A stretch of 37,099 nucleotides of DNA from Terriglobales bacterium (GCA_035691485.1 DASSIZ010000083.1:1-37099); one strand, 5' to 3'; shown: positions 25,461 to 33,115, counted from the first letter of the stretch. Notes: generated by a model not told the origin, from the sequence alone. A program made the numbers and translations.

Positions 25461-25493
25461 AAAAAAAATGGCCGAGGCTTTCACCCCCGGCCA
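25461..25493 (-). terminator. Rho-independent terminator of the radical SAM gene
   Basis: TGGCCGAGG...CCCCCGGCCA (25469-25493) makes a 9-bp stem with one mismatch and a 7-nt loop. On the minus strand it is followed by eight consecutive T (complement of 25461-25468). It is 29 bp past the radical SAM stop. Confidence 0.85.
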
Positions 25494-25521
25494 CTGGAAA
25501 CCCTAAACTCGAAACTGGTTT

Positions 25522-26625
25522 CTAGGCTTCCGCCATCTGCGGACGCCCGCTCCAGCCGTGCAGCCCCTGCTTCAGGATCCAGCGCACGACGTTGCGGTTG
25601 TTGTAGTAGTAGCCGAGCACGTACTGGCAGGTGGAGAGGCAGTGCGAGTTGCACACCTTCTTCATCTCGTCGAGCTCGCCGAAGTTGAACTTCGGTTCCC
25701 AGATCTTTCCCCAGTCGGTCTTTGCCGAGTACATGGGGAAGCACGGGGCCAGGGTGCCGTCGGTGCGGATCACGCAGGAGTTGTGGCCGGCGCGGCAGTT
25801 CCACGGATAGGTAATGCCGCGCATGAAGTCCTTCATCTTGCGCAGGTGGTCCTTGGAGTTCACCATGATGTACCCCTGCGCGTTTTTCTCGATCAGGTAG
25901 TCCAGCACCTCATCCACCGCCGGCCAGTCCTCCGGCCGGATGTAGGTGACGTTTTCGTTCAAGTGCTGGAAGTGCGGCTGCTCGATGTAAGGCGGCTCAT
26001 TGATGTGCACGTCGCTGGAGATGCCGTTATCGTGGGCGATCTCGGTGAGCTGCTTGACGTCATCAAGGTTGTGCCGGCAGATGTTGGTGTTGAACACGAT
26101 CATGTAGCCGTACTTGCGCTGCTGCTGCACCAGGTACTTGAACTGCTTCTCGATGCGCTTGAAGTTCTTCGCCAGTCCGGGCTTTTCATCGATGCTGTCC
26201 ACCGCCAGGTTGATGGCCGCCACTCCGCGATCGCCGACCTTGTCGATGAAATCCTCGTTCATGAGGATGCCGTTGGTCGGCAGGTACACGAAGAAGCCGT
26301 TCTTGGTGCCGTAATCCACTACCTTGAGGATGAAGTCGCGGCGCAGCAGCGGTTCACCGCCCATGATCGCGATCACCCGGCAGCCCACCGCCTTCAGCCA
26401 GTCAATCGACTGGATGGCGGTTTCCTCGGTCATGCCTTTCACTTTGTTGTTAAACGCCCAGCAGTAGTGGCAGTCCACGTTGCATTTCCACTCTGTGAAC
26501 AGGTACGACAGCAGGGGACGGAACTGGTCGTTCATTACTCGCGACTGCACGTACGGCACGAACCACCGCCGGAAAGCGCGCACAAAGTTGTTCGCGTGAT
26601 AGCTTCCGGTCTGTAACTCCGGCAT
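25522..26625 (-). CDS. Radical SAM protein with SPASM-like cysteine cluster
   Basis: 367 residues. The 4Fe-4S/SAM motif CxxxCxxC is Cys48-Cys52-Cys55 (CNVDCHYC), followed by the SAM-binding IMGGEPLLRRDF (87-98). The C-terminal part has Cys277, Cys284, Cys295 and then Cys325, Cys329, Cys333 (CNSHCLSTC), resembling a SPASM domain that binds auxiliary clusters. SPASM enzymes usually modify peptides or carry out co-factor maturation; no precursor peptide is seen nearby, so the substrate is unknown. A strong AAGGAGG precedes ATG 26625. The gene is monocistronic, divergent from the methyltransferase, and ends in its own terminator. Confidence 0.85.
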   Translation of the reverse strand: MPELQTGSYHANNFVRAFRRWFVPYVQSRVMNDQFRPLLSYLFTEWKCNVDCHYCWAFNNKVKGMTEETAIQSIDWLKAVGCRVIAIMGGEPLLRRDFILKVVDYGTKNGFFVYLPTNGILMNEDFIDKVGDRGVAAINLAVDSIDEKPGLAKNFKRIEKQFKYLVQQQRKYGYMIVFNTNICRHNLDDVKQLTEIAHDNGISSDVHINEPPYIEQPHFQHLNENVTYIRPEDWPAVDEVLDYLIEKNAQGYIMVNSKDHLRKMKDFMRGITYPWNCRAGHNSCVIRTDGTLAPCFPMYSAKTDWGKIWEPKFNFGELDEMKKVCNSHCLSTCQYVLGYYYNNRNVVRWILKQGLHGWSGRPQMAEA

Positions 26626-26796
26626 TGAGCCTCCTTGCGAAGTGATACATTGGGACCACGGTCGTCCCGAAAGCGTTTAAGATAGTCAACCCCGGCGCTT
26701 AGATTAAATAAAATTATGCGGCGTGGGGCTATGGCCCACATCGTATTGACCGGATAACGCATTGAACTGCCGTGGGTTGCAGCGAACGGAGCGAGT

Positions 26797-27393
26797 ATGC
26801 GGGAAATTGCCAGGCAACAGGAAGACGAGCGGCAGGATTGGAACCGCCGCTACCAGGAAGAGTCGCACGGCGCCTTCGAGCCCGACCCCTTCCTGCTCAG
26901 CGCCTACGACGAATATATCCAGCCCACTTTCGCCAAGGGAGGCAGCGCGCTGGATCTCGCCGGCGGCACCGGCCGTCACGCCATCTGGCTGGCCGAACTG
27001 CGCTGGAAAGTCACCGTCGTGGACATCTCCGAAGTCGCCTTTGAGAAGGCGCAGCGCAAGGCGGAAGAGCGCGGCGTCAAAATCAACTTCCTGGTCCGCG
27101 ACCTCCGTTCCTTCGATCCCGGGGAAGAGAAGTATGACCTGGTACTCGTCTTCTTCTACCTGCAGCGCGATCTTTATCCCGCGCTGGTCAAGGCGCTCAA
27201 GCCGGGAGGCCTGCTGATCTACAAGACTTACACGGAAGAGCACAAAACGAAACACGCCAAGACCGTTCGCCATCCCGAGTACTACTTGCAGGAAAACGAG
27301 CTGCTGCACACCTTCTTGCGCCTGCGAATTCTCCACTACGCCGAAACGGTCGAAGAAAAAGGCGTGGCGGAGTTAGTGGCGCAAAAGAGGTAG
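26797..27393 (+). CDS. Class I SAM-dependent methyltransferase (TehB-like)
   Basis: 198 residues. The glycine-rich SAM loop ALDLAGGTGRHAIWLAE (about 51-67) is motif I, VTVVDISEVAFEKA follows as the acidic-loop strand, and DLVLVFFYLQRDLYPALVKA plus LKPGGLLIYKTYT are motifs IV-VI. The N-terminal WNRRYQEE is typical of the TehB/methyltransferase-11/25 group. Substrate unknown. It is divergent from the radical SAM gene (171 bp apart), so the two may share a control region. ATG 26797 is preceded by GAGCG at a poor match to a Shine-Dalgarno. Confidence 0.85.
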   Translation: MREIARQQEDERQDWNRRYQEESHGAFEPDPFLLSAYDEYIQPTFAKGGSALDLAGGTGRHAIWLAELRWKVTVVDISEVAFEKAQRKAEERGVKINFLVRDLRSFDPGEEKYDLVLVFFYLQRDLYPALVKALKPGGLLIYKTYTEEHKTKHAKTVRHPEYYLQENELLHTFLRLRILHYAETVEEKGVAELVAQKR

Positions 27394-27486
27394 TTTCGCG
27401 TTTCGCGTTTCGCGTTTCACGTCGTACAGCTCGGCGCGAACTTTGAAAACCGCACAACGTGAAACGTGAAACCTTGAAACGTAAAA
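27393..27486. repeat. GTTTCGC iterated motif with inverted copy
   Basis: Directly after the methyltransferase stop, GTTTCGC occurs three times and GTTTCAC once (27393-27420). After a 34-nt loop, the complementary ACGTGAAACGTGAAAC occurs (27457-27472) with further GAAAC copies. GTTTCACGT (27414-27422) pairs perfectly with ACGTGAAAC (27457-27465). The result is a hairpin whose register can slide. It may stop transcription without a U-run, or be a slippage-generated repeat. Confidence 0.75.
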
Positions 27487-27532
27487 CTTGAAAACACTGC
27501 TTCCGCTGTTCGTTCAAGATCATCTTGAACCC

Positions 27533-28033
27533 ATGCCAAAACGCCCCGTCCACGGTCACGTGCACCACAAGCATCCGGCGCTGAAACAGCATCCCGCGCT
27601 GCGCAAAAACTACTGCTTCGGATGCGGCAAGGACAATGCAGAGGGCATGCGCCTGAAGTTCGTGCATGACGAGAACAGCCAACGTTTCGTCGCGCATTTT
27701 CGCCTCGGACGCCGCTTTACGGGACCGCCGCGGCACGCCCACGGCGGCATTATTGCGGCCATCCTCGATGAGGCCATGTCCAAGCCTTCACGGCTGCGCA
27801 ACGTGCTGGCGCCAACGATAGAGTTAAACGTGCGCTACCTGAAGCCGGTTCCGCTGGGAGCCCGGTTGACCGCCTCCGGATGGGAGGTGCGCGTGCGCGG
27901 ACGCCAGCACTTGCGCGCCGCCGAGATTCGCAACGAACGCGATGAACTGCTGGCGACTGCGCGCGGTAAGTTCAAGGCCGTGGATGCGGAGCGGATGATG
28001 AGCAAGTTCCTCAGCCGCGGGAGAGGAAAATAG
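27533..28033 (+). CDS. PaaI-like hotdog-fold thioesterase
   Basis: 166 residues from ATG 27533; an in-frame TTG 15 codons upstream is less likely. The start of the fold reads NYCFGCGKDNAEGMRLKF, a pattern common in this family, with CxxC at Cys28-Cys31. The catalytic loop HAHGGIIAAILDEAMSK contains HGG and the helix Asp/Glu. The C-terminal strands TIELNVRYLKPVPLGARLTA are typical. It probably hydrolyses acyl-CoA or aryl-CoA thioesters in the cytoplasm; the exact substrate is not readable. It stands between two repeat-filled gaps and is not clearly in an operon. Confidence 0.8.
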   Translation: MPKRPVHGHVHHKHPALKQHPALRKNYCFGCGKDNAEGMRLKFVHDENSQRFVAHFRLGRRFTGPPRHAHGGIIAAILDEAMSKPSRLRNVLAPTIELNVRYLKPVPLGARLTASGWEVRVRGRQHLRAAEIRNERDELLATARGKFKAVDAERMMSKFLSRGRGK

Positions 28034-28053
28034 CTCTGCAGGGAGAACTGCGG

Positions 28054-28109
28054 AACTGCCGAATTGCCGAATTTCAATTCCACGCTTCGGCAGTTCGTTA
28101 ATTCGGCAA
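28054..28109. repeat. Two interleaved perfect inverted repeats
   Basis: A = AACTGCCGAA (28054-28063), B = TTGCCGAATT (28064-28073), A' = TTCGGCAGTT (28086-28095), B' = AATTCGGCAA (28100-28109). A pairs with A' and B with B', each over 10 bp, in the order A-B-A'-B', which is pseudoknot topology. A and B share TGCCGAA, so other pairings compete. It lies after the thioesterase gene and just upstream of a weak -10 (TAAAAT, 28126-28131) for pdxS. Confidence 0.7.
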
Positions 28110-28166
28110 ATGCTCCCAGGCGGGTTAAAATAGAGGGTTCCAGGTTACATACGAAGTGAGGTAAGC

Positions 28167-29123
28167 ATGTCGGACAACAATGGCAGCAGCGGCCTGCGGC
28201 TCAAGACCGGGCTGGCTGAAATGCTCAAGGGCGGCGTGATCATGGATGTCATGAGCGCGGCGCAGGCGGAAGTTGCGGAAAAGGCCGGCGCCGTTGCGGT
28301 CATGGCGCTGGAGCGCGTGCCGGCCATGATCCGGGCCACTGGCGGGGTCGCGCGCATGGCCAATCCCAAACTGATTCGCGAGATCATGGACACGGTGTCC
28401 ATCCCGGTCATGGCCAAGTGCCGCATCGGCCATTTCGCCGAAGCCCAGGTATTGCAGGAGCTCGGCGTCGACTACATTGATGAGTCCGAGGTTCTCACTC
28501 CCGCCGACGAAGCCAACCACGTCGACAAGCACGCCTTCAAGGTCCCCTTTGTTTGCGGCGCGCGTAATCTCGGTGAAGCCTTGCGCCGCATCGCCGAGGG
28601 CGCGGCCATGATCCGCACCAAGGGCGAGGCCGGCACCGGTGATGTGGTGCACGCGGTCAAGCACATGCGCCAGATTGTCAGCGAACTGCGCCAGCTCACC
28701 GTGATGGGTGACGACGAACTTTACACCGCCGCCAAGAACCACCAGGCGCCCTATGAACTGGTGCGCATGGTTGCCAGGGCAGGGAAGCTGCCGGTGCCGA
28801 ATTTTTCTGCCGGTGGCATCGCCACACCGGCCGACGCGTCGCTGATGATGCAGCTCGGCGCCGAATCCGTGTTCGTTGGTTCCGGCATTTTCATGAAGGA
28901 TGGCACTACGCCGCTTGAGGTCGGATACGAGAACGGGCGCTTCAAGGATCCGCAAGAGCGCGAGGATGCTGAGCTTCGCGCCAAGTCGATTGTCGTCGCC
29001 ACCACTCACTACAACGATGCCAAGATCGTACTGGAGGCCAGCACCCAGGCGAAGACAGCCATGAAGGGCCTGGCCGTGGCTGCCATCGAAGCATCGCAAC
29101 TGCTGCAGACGCGCGGCTGGTAA
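28167..29123 (+). CDS. pdxS: Pyridoxal 5'-phosphate synthase lyase subunit PdxS
   Basis: 318 residues. It builds PLP from ribose 5-phosphate, glyceraldehyde 3-phosphate and ammonia. Asp27 (GGVIMDV), Schiff-base Lys84 (VMAKCRIGH) and Lys152 (RTKGEAGTG) are in place, as are [13 protein letters not shown] and [19 protein letters not shown]. The common VPADIR is VPAMIR here. A ~20-residue insert ([20 protein letters not shown]) follows GSGIFMKDG, lengthening the usual ~294 residues. The glutaminase partner gene pdxT, often directly downstream, is absent from the window. GAGGTAAGC precedes the ATG. Confidence 0.95.
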   Translation: MSDNNGSSGLRLKTGLAEMLKGGVIMDVMSAAQAEVAEKAGAVAVMALERVPAMIRATGGVARMANPKLIREIMDTVSIPVMAKCRIGHFAEAQVLQELGVDYIDESEVLTPADEANHVDKHAFKVPFVCGARNLGEALRRIAEGAAMIRTKGEAGTGDVVHAVKHMRQIVSELRQLTVMGDDELYTAAKNHQAPYELVRMVARAGKLPVPNFSAGGIATPADASLMMQLGAESVFVGSGIFMKDGTTPLEVGYENGRFKDPQEREDAELRAKSIVVATTHYNDAKIVLEASTQAKTAMKGLAVAAIEASQLLQTRGW

Positions 29124-29452
29124 GAACTTTTTTGACCTCAGGGGCACGGCGGCGCTGATCGGGAAAATTGCTACAGGTCCAAGTTCGCTTGGGCACAGCT
29201 GCATCCCGTCGACCGGAAACGTGTGGTTCGTCTCGATGTCTGCCAACAGGAACGAACCTGGATTCAGAAACTCAGTCACTCTTGTCGTATCCCGTCGGCT
29301 CGCATCCGCGATTGCGACTCCGGTGTTACTGAACGAAAAATCTTGGAGGATTAACGTGGGGTTGACGAATCGGGAAATCGGGGACCGACATCCAAAAAAT
29401 GAATGAGCGCTTTCGATGTACGCAGCCGAATCGATCGGTCTAAGGAGGATAC
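29124..29452. other. Gap without a supported gene after pdxS
   Basis: No terminator hairpin follows pdxS closely. An open minus-strand stretch (about 29130-29400) can be read as VNPTLILQDFSFSNTGVAIA... DIETNHTFPVDG, which has a protein-like composition, but its frame merely continues antisense to pdxS and lacks a convincing start and Shine-Dalgarno. It may be a decayed gene fragment. The last 20 bp hold the strong AAGGAGG of the next gene. Confidence 0.4.
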
Positions 29453-29932
29453 ATGGAAGCACGTTTCAACTATGTCAAAGCGGCCCCGGGAGTATTCAAA
29501 GCCATGCTTGGTTTGGGACAGTATCTTCACGAATGTGGCATAGAAGGAACTCTGCTCAACCTGGTCTACCTGCGCGCATCGCAGATCAACGGCTGCGCGT
29601 ACTGTCTGGACATGCACTGGAAGGACTTGCGCGCGAGCGGAGAAAACGAGCAGCGCTTGTATTCGTTGGATGCCTGGCGCGAATCTCCGTTCTATACGGA
29701 TCGCGAGCGCGCTGCCCTGGCGTGGACCGAAGCTCTTACGCTGATCACCCATGGCCACGTGCCGGACGAGATCTACGACGATGTACGTCAACACTTCAAT
29801 GACAAGGAATTGTCGGATCTCACTTTGGCTGTCGTGACCATCAATGGCTGGAACCGTTTCAACATTTCAGCAAGGGCAGTTCCTGGCGATTATCAGCCGG
29901 CAAAGCCGCACCCGGTGGAAAAGAGCGCGTAA
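29453..29932 (+). CDS. AhpD-like / carboxymuconolactone decarboxylase-family protein
   Basis: 159 residues, all-helical CMD fold. The redox motif CAYC (Cys48-Cys51) with His55 (CAYCLDMHW) follows VYLRASQINGC, the usual AhpD-like active site for disulfide-dependent peroxide reduction. Later RERAALAWTEALTLI is the second conserved helix. It probably acts as an alkylhydroperoxidase-like reductase; the electron donor is unknown. Its AAGGAGG is ideal in sequence and spacing, suggesting high expression. Not clearly in an operon. Confidence 0.88.
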   Translation: MEARFNYVKAAPGVFKAMLGLGQYLHECGIEGTLLNLVYLRASQINGCAYCLDMHWKDLRASGENEQRLYSLDAWRESPFYTDRERAALAWTEALTLITHGHVPDEIYDDVRQHFNDKELSDLTLAVVTINGWNRFNISARAVPGDYQPAKPHPVEKSA

Positions 29933-30013
29933 ATATGCGTCCGCGGGCCGCGCTTTTCTGCTAGGGCGTTCTCAATGAAACTCTCACGCAATACCGTCTC
30001 AATCACGGGCTCA

Positions 30014-30157
30014 AGGCTTCCTCTAAAGGGGAAGCCTATTTCCTGACCCTGAGGGCTGTGTGCTACGCGGTATCAGCTACCGCTGAGAGCAGGAGCTCAA
30101 ATTAAAGAGCACCAGATTGCTCCGGTGCTCCCCGGCTCGTACCCTCCCCCCAGGTAC
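30014..30157. other. Run of four consecutive hairpins in a 323-bp convergent gap
   Basis: Between the AhpD-like gene (ends 29932) and pilA (ends 30256): AGGCTTCC/GGAAGCCT (30014-30037, 8 bp), GCGGTA/TACCGC (30067-30083, 6 bp, 5-nt loop), GAGCACC/GGTGCTC (30107-30130, 7 bp, 10-nt loop), GTACC/GGTAC (30139-30157, 5 bp). None has a good U-run, and neither strand shows a coding frame. It may be a structured 3' region or an unannotated RNA. I recognise no Rfam-type consensus. Confidence 0.4.
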
Positions 30158-30255
30158 TTCGCCATACTTGAGGCGCTTACGCGGCATGAGCAAAGAGGGA
30201 GCGCGTGCCGAAATCCCGAGGCCGTAGGCCGAAGGATCTTATAAATCAGCTCAGA

Positions 30256-30732
30256 CTACTGCAGCGGGCTGTCGCTGGCGCTGGCGGTCTGGCTGACGTT
30301 GAAGCGAATCACGCCCGACTGGTCGGTGAAGAAGTGCCGTTGACCGGTCTGCGAGTTCTGCGGGTCGCCGTTGACGGTGTAGATCGTCGCTGCGCCGCCG
30401 CCGCTGGGGGCGCCGCTGGTTACGACTGAAAACACATAGCCGCTCTTGGTGCCGCTGGCCAACACGGAATCCAGCAAGCCGGCGCCGGTATCACCAACCG
30501 AGCCTGAGCTTGGTGGCCCAAGGTGAGCCAAGGTGGCAAAGCCGTGGTTCGGATAGGTGGAAGCAAAGGTGACTTCCGCGGTGTTGATGGTGCGAGCCGA
30601 GCCCACCGCTGACGCTTCATTCGCGGCAATTCGCGAACGCAGCAGGTTAGGAATCGCGATCGCGGCGATAATCAAAATGATCGCGACTACGATCAGCAAT
30701 TCGATCAGTGAGAAACCCTTCTGTTTGCGCAT
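30256..30732 (-). CDS. pilA: Type IV pilin, major-pilin-like
   Basis: 158 residues. Class III prepilin leader MRKQKG cut before Phe, then the hydrophobic spine FSLIELLIVVAIILIIAAIA with Glu5 of the mature protein needed for assembly, then AIPNLLRSRIAANEASAVGS. The C-terminal globular part is Gly/Ser-rich (GPPSSGSVGDTGAG), with no cysteine pair. Type IV pili drive twitching motility, adhesion or DNA uptake; no other pil gene is in the window. AAGGAGA precedes ATG 30732. The gene is under a sigma54-type promoter (30784-30799). The symbol is given for type only; a minor pilin cannot be ruled out. Confidence 0.88.
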   Translation of the reverse strand: MRKQKGFSLIELLIVVAIILIIAAIAIPNLLRSRIAANEASAVGSARTINTAEVTFASTYPNHGFATLAHLGPPSSGSVGDTGAGLLDSVLASGTKSGYVFSVVTSGAPSGGGAATIYTVNGDPQNSQTGQRHFFTDQSGVIRFNVSQTASASDSPLQ

Positions 30733-30783
30733 GGAAATCCTGTCTCCTTGAGAGCAATTATTCCGGATTATGCGCTGGATCGG

Positions 30784-30799
30784 TGCAATTGCGACGCCA
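30784..30799 (-). promoter_or_regulatory. Sigma54 (-24/-12) promoter of pilA
   Basis: On the minus strand TGGCGT-CGCAA-TTGCA fits the RpoN consensus TGGCAC-N5-TTGCW, with the invariant GG and GC exactly 10 bp apart. GC at -13/-12 places the start at 30773, a 41-nt leader with AAGGAGA before the ATG. pilA genes are classic RpoN/PilR targets. Confidence 0.75.
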
Positions 30800-30917
30800 T
30801 TGGGCTGGCCCGAATTACCAGAATGGAAACGGTTCTAATCCGGCCACTTACGTTATGGCCATGCTCCGCATCTGGCACCTCGGTAACGGCGCTAAGGTGG
30901 AGTCGAGTTGTCGCCGT

Positions 30918-30945
30918 TGTCACGGAGTGTCACTGCGGCGTGACG
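30918..30945. promoter_or_regulatory. Possible enhancer (UAS) for the sigma54 pilA promoter
   Basis: TGTCAC occurs twice, 10 bp apart (30918-30923, 30928-30933), and the second copy forms a palindrome with GTGACG (30940-30945; TGTCAC-N6-GTGACG). The array is about 145-170 bp upstream of the pilA start, the usual position for sigma54 activators. It also lies ~105 bp upstream of the STAS gene, so that gene is an alternative target. Confidence 0.4.
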
Positions 30946-31050
30946 GTATTTGTCGTTCTGTCCGCCTCCAAAGCCGCTTCCCGATCAGTGCTAAACTAGG
31001 CTGCAGGTCGGCTTCTTGTGGGGCTCCGGCGTTTCAGCCGGGAGGGTGGC

Positions 31051-31407
31051 ATGTCTTCCGATGCGGTCTCTTCCATTCGTCGCTTGCGTTTTCACACCAC
31101 CCAGACCGGAAATGAAATCGTAATTCGCTGCACCGGCCGCCTTACCTCGCAATACACCGACGAGTTGCGCCAAGAGTTCATGCGCGTGCTGCCCGGGGCC
31201 CGGCGCATCGTTCTCGACCTCACTGATCTCCGCCACATGGACAGCTCCGGGCTTGGCACCCTGGTGCGTCTGTACGTATCCGCCAAGTCGGCGCGCTGCG
31301 AATTGCAACTTGTCAACCTCAACCAGCGCATTCGCGACCTGCTCGGCCTTGCCAACCTGTTGTCGCTGTTCACCGCCTGCGGTCAGTACATGACCAAGCT
31401 TCCTTAA
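31051..31407 (+). CDS. STAS-domain protein (anti-sigma factor antagonist-like)
   Basis: 118 residues, one STAS domain. RRIVLDLTDLRHMDSSGLGT (51-70) includes the DSSG loop with phosphorylatable Ser65/Ser66, followed by the helix LVRLYVSAKSA and strand CELQLVNL. Such proteins release sigma factors from, or otherwise bind, kinase-like anti-sigma factors; no such kinase is encoded here. ATG 31051 is chosen because GGGAGGGTGGC precedes it well and the upstream GTG adds nothing conserved. A TGCTAAACT extended -10 (about 30989-30997) may drive it. It ends 34 bp before the convergent GGDEF-kinase gene. Confidence 0.85.
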   Translation: MSSDAVSSIRRLRFHTTQTGNEIVIRCTGRLTSQYTDELRQEFMRVLPGARRIVLDLTDLRHMDSSGLGTLVRLYVSAKSARCELQLVNLNQRIRDLLGLANLLSLFTACGQYMTKLP

Positions 31408-31441
31408 GCCTGAGCTGGGATTGAATTCGCCACGAATGGGC

Positions 31442-33115
31442 TTAACGGACGGCGGAGGCCGCGGAACTGGCTGCGTTTTGTGAAACTGCTGCGACGGCGC
31501 GCGGGAAATAAACCGTAAACGTGGTCCCTTGACCGGGGACGCTGTCTACCGCGATGTAGCTGCCGGTCTGCTTCACCACGCCATACACGATGGCCAGCCC
31601 CAACCCTGTGCCCTCACCGGCGGACTTGGTGGTAAAGAACGGCTCGAAGATGTGCGCCTTCACTTCCTCGCTCATTCCCACCCCGGTATCGGAAACGGCC
31701 AGGCTGACGTAGCTGCCCGGGCGCGAGCCGGGATTCTCGCTCACGAAGGCGTCATCCAGTACGGCATTTCCGGTGCGGATGGTGATGCTGCCGCCCTCCG
31801 GCATGGCGTCGCGCGCATTGATCACCAGGTTCATGATCATTTGTTCGATCTGGCTGGGATCGGCGCGCGTCGTGTCCAGGTCATTGGCCAGTTCGAACGC
31901 TGCCTGATGCGCACCGCTCAGCAGCGATCGAATCATGTTGTCCATGCCGGAAACGATCTTGTTCAGGTCAACGCGATGGTCCGGGTCGGGTGGCTGCTTG
32001 CGGGTAAACGACAGCAGCTGCCGCGTCAGCGTCGCCGCCCGCTGTGCCGCGCTGTCGATCTCCTCTACTTTGTCGCGCAGCGCGTCGCCGGCCGGAATGT
32101 AGTCCAGCAGCAGCTCGCTGTATCCCCGGATCACCGTCAGCAGGTTATTGAAATCGTGCGCCACCCCGCCCGCCATGTGACCGACCGTGACCATCTTCTG
32201 CTGTTGTTCCAGCGCGGCTTGGGCGGCGCGCACCTGCTGCTCCGCGTTGCTTGTATGCTTGTCCGCGTACAGCGCCCGGTCGGCCCGGGCCAACAACTCG
32301 TTGGCAGTGTCGCCATCCCGGCTCTCGGCCCAGCCCGCCGCGAAAGTAATGTCGATCTTTGTGCCCAGGTGCTCGATGTACAGGTCGCGCAGGTGCATCA
32401 ATGCCTTGGGAACGTTTTCCGCCGAACACTCCGGCAACACGACCATGAATTCGTCCCCGCCCATTCGCACTGGCAGGTCGGAGGAACGGAAGCCGCGCTT
32501 CAGGTGACGCGCGAACTCCTGCAGCGCGGCATCTCCGGCGGCGTGTCCGTGCTGGTCATTGATCGACTTGAAGCCGTTCAGGTCCAGCATCAGCACGGTC
32601 AAGGGATAGCCCTGGCGCGCGGCGCGGGCAATTTCGATCGGCAGGTGTTCGGTGGCGAAGCGCCGGTTATAGAGTTCGGTGAGCGGATCGGCGATCGCCA
32701 GCTTTTCGAAAGCCTCGGCCCGCGTCTCCAGCGCCGCCATCTCCGCCAACTGCGCTGCCAGCTGCACCCGCAGCCGCTTAATCAGGACTTGCTGATACAC
32801 CACGAATACGCTGAATACCACCACCAGCCCCAGCAGTCCGCGCGCTGCCAGGTCCAGTTGCACCCAGTAAAAGGAATTTTCCTCGTGCAGTACGCCCGGG
32901 AAGCTCAGCGAAAGGATTCCGAACGTGAGCAGCAGCATCACCAGCACTGCGCCGCCCCACAGCCACCAGTCCTGGCTTTCCAGCCGCCGCAAACGGAGTC
33001 GGATGTCGTCCAGGCTCACGGCGGCAGAGTCGCTTTGCACGCCGGTAAGCGTACGTCCTTGCTCGCGTTGGACTTGTTGGTTCACCCTCTTTTGACGAAA
33101 ATATAACCCAATCAC
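31442..33115 (-). CDS. Membrane GGDEF-histidine kinase fusion
   Basis: 557 residues. Two membrane helices (about 52-74 and 90-110), a coiled linker, then a diguanylate-cyclase domain starting DPLTELYNRR (143-152) with an intact GGDEF (219-223) and an inhibitory RxxD site five residues before it (RSSD, 210-213). A kinase core follows: HisKA with His320 in GGVAHDFNNLLTVIRGYSEL, N-box NLVINARDAM (429-438), DTGVGM (476-481) and GEGTGLGLAI. So one chain could both make c-di-GMP and phosphorylate a response regulator, though no regulator gene is nearby. The start is uncertain: GTG 33115 is used; GTG 33085 is possible, since TATATT lies between the two. Confidence 0.85.
   Translation of the reverse strand: MIGLYFRQKRVNQQVQREQGRTLTGVQSDSAAVSLDDIRLRLRRLESQDWWLWGGAVLVMLLLTFGILSLSFPGVLHEENSFYWVQLDLAARGLLGLVVVFSVFVVYQQVLIKRLRVQLAAQLAEMAALETRAEAFEKLAIADPLTELYNRRFATEHLPIEIARAARQGYPLTVLMLDLNGFKSINDQHGHAAGDAALQEFARHLKRGFRSSDLPVRMGGDEFMVVLPECSAENVPKALMHLRDLYIEHLGTKIDITFAAGWAESRDGDTANELLARADRALYADKHTSNAEQQVRAAQAALEQQQKMVTVGHMAGGVAHDFNNLLTVIRGYSELLLDYIPAGDALRDKVEEIDSAAQRAATLTRQLLSFTRKQPPDPDHRVDLNKIVSGMDNMIRSLLSGAHQAAFELANDLDTTRADPSQIEQMIMNLVINARDAMPEGGSITIRTGNAVLDDAFVSENPGSRPGSYVSLAVSDTGVGMSEEVKAHIFEPFFTTKSAGEGTGLGLAIVYGVVKQTGSYIAVDSVPGQGTTFTVYFPRAVAAVSQNAASSAASAVR

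Noticed and set aside
28125-29462. Long minus-strand frame opposite pdxS
   Set aside because: It mirrors pdxS codon for codon and has no Shine-Dalgarno; pdxS is a clear full-length gene. Only its first part outside pdxS (29130-29400) might be a decayed fragment.
30831-30841. GGTTCTAATCC, a tRNA T-loop-like string
   Set aside because: The flanking T-stem pairs over only about 3 bp and there is no acceptor or anticodon arm upstream.
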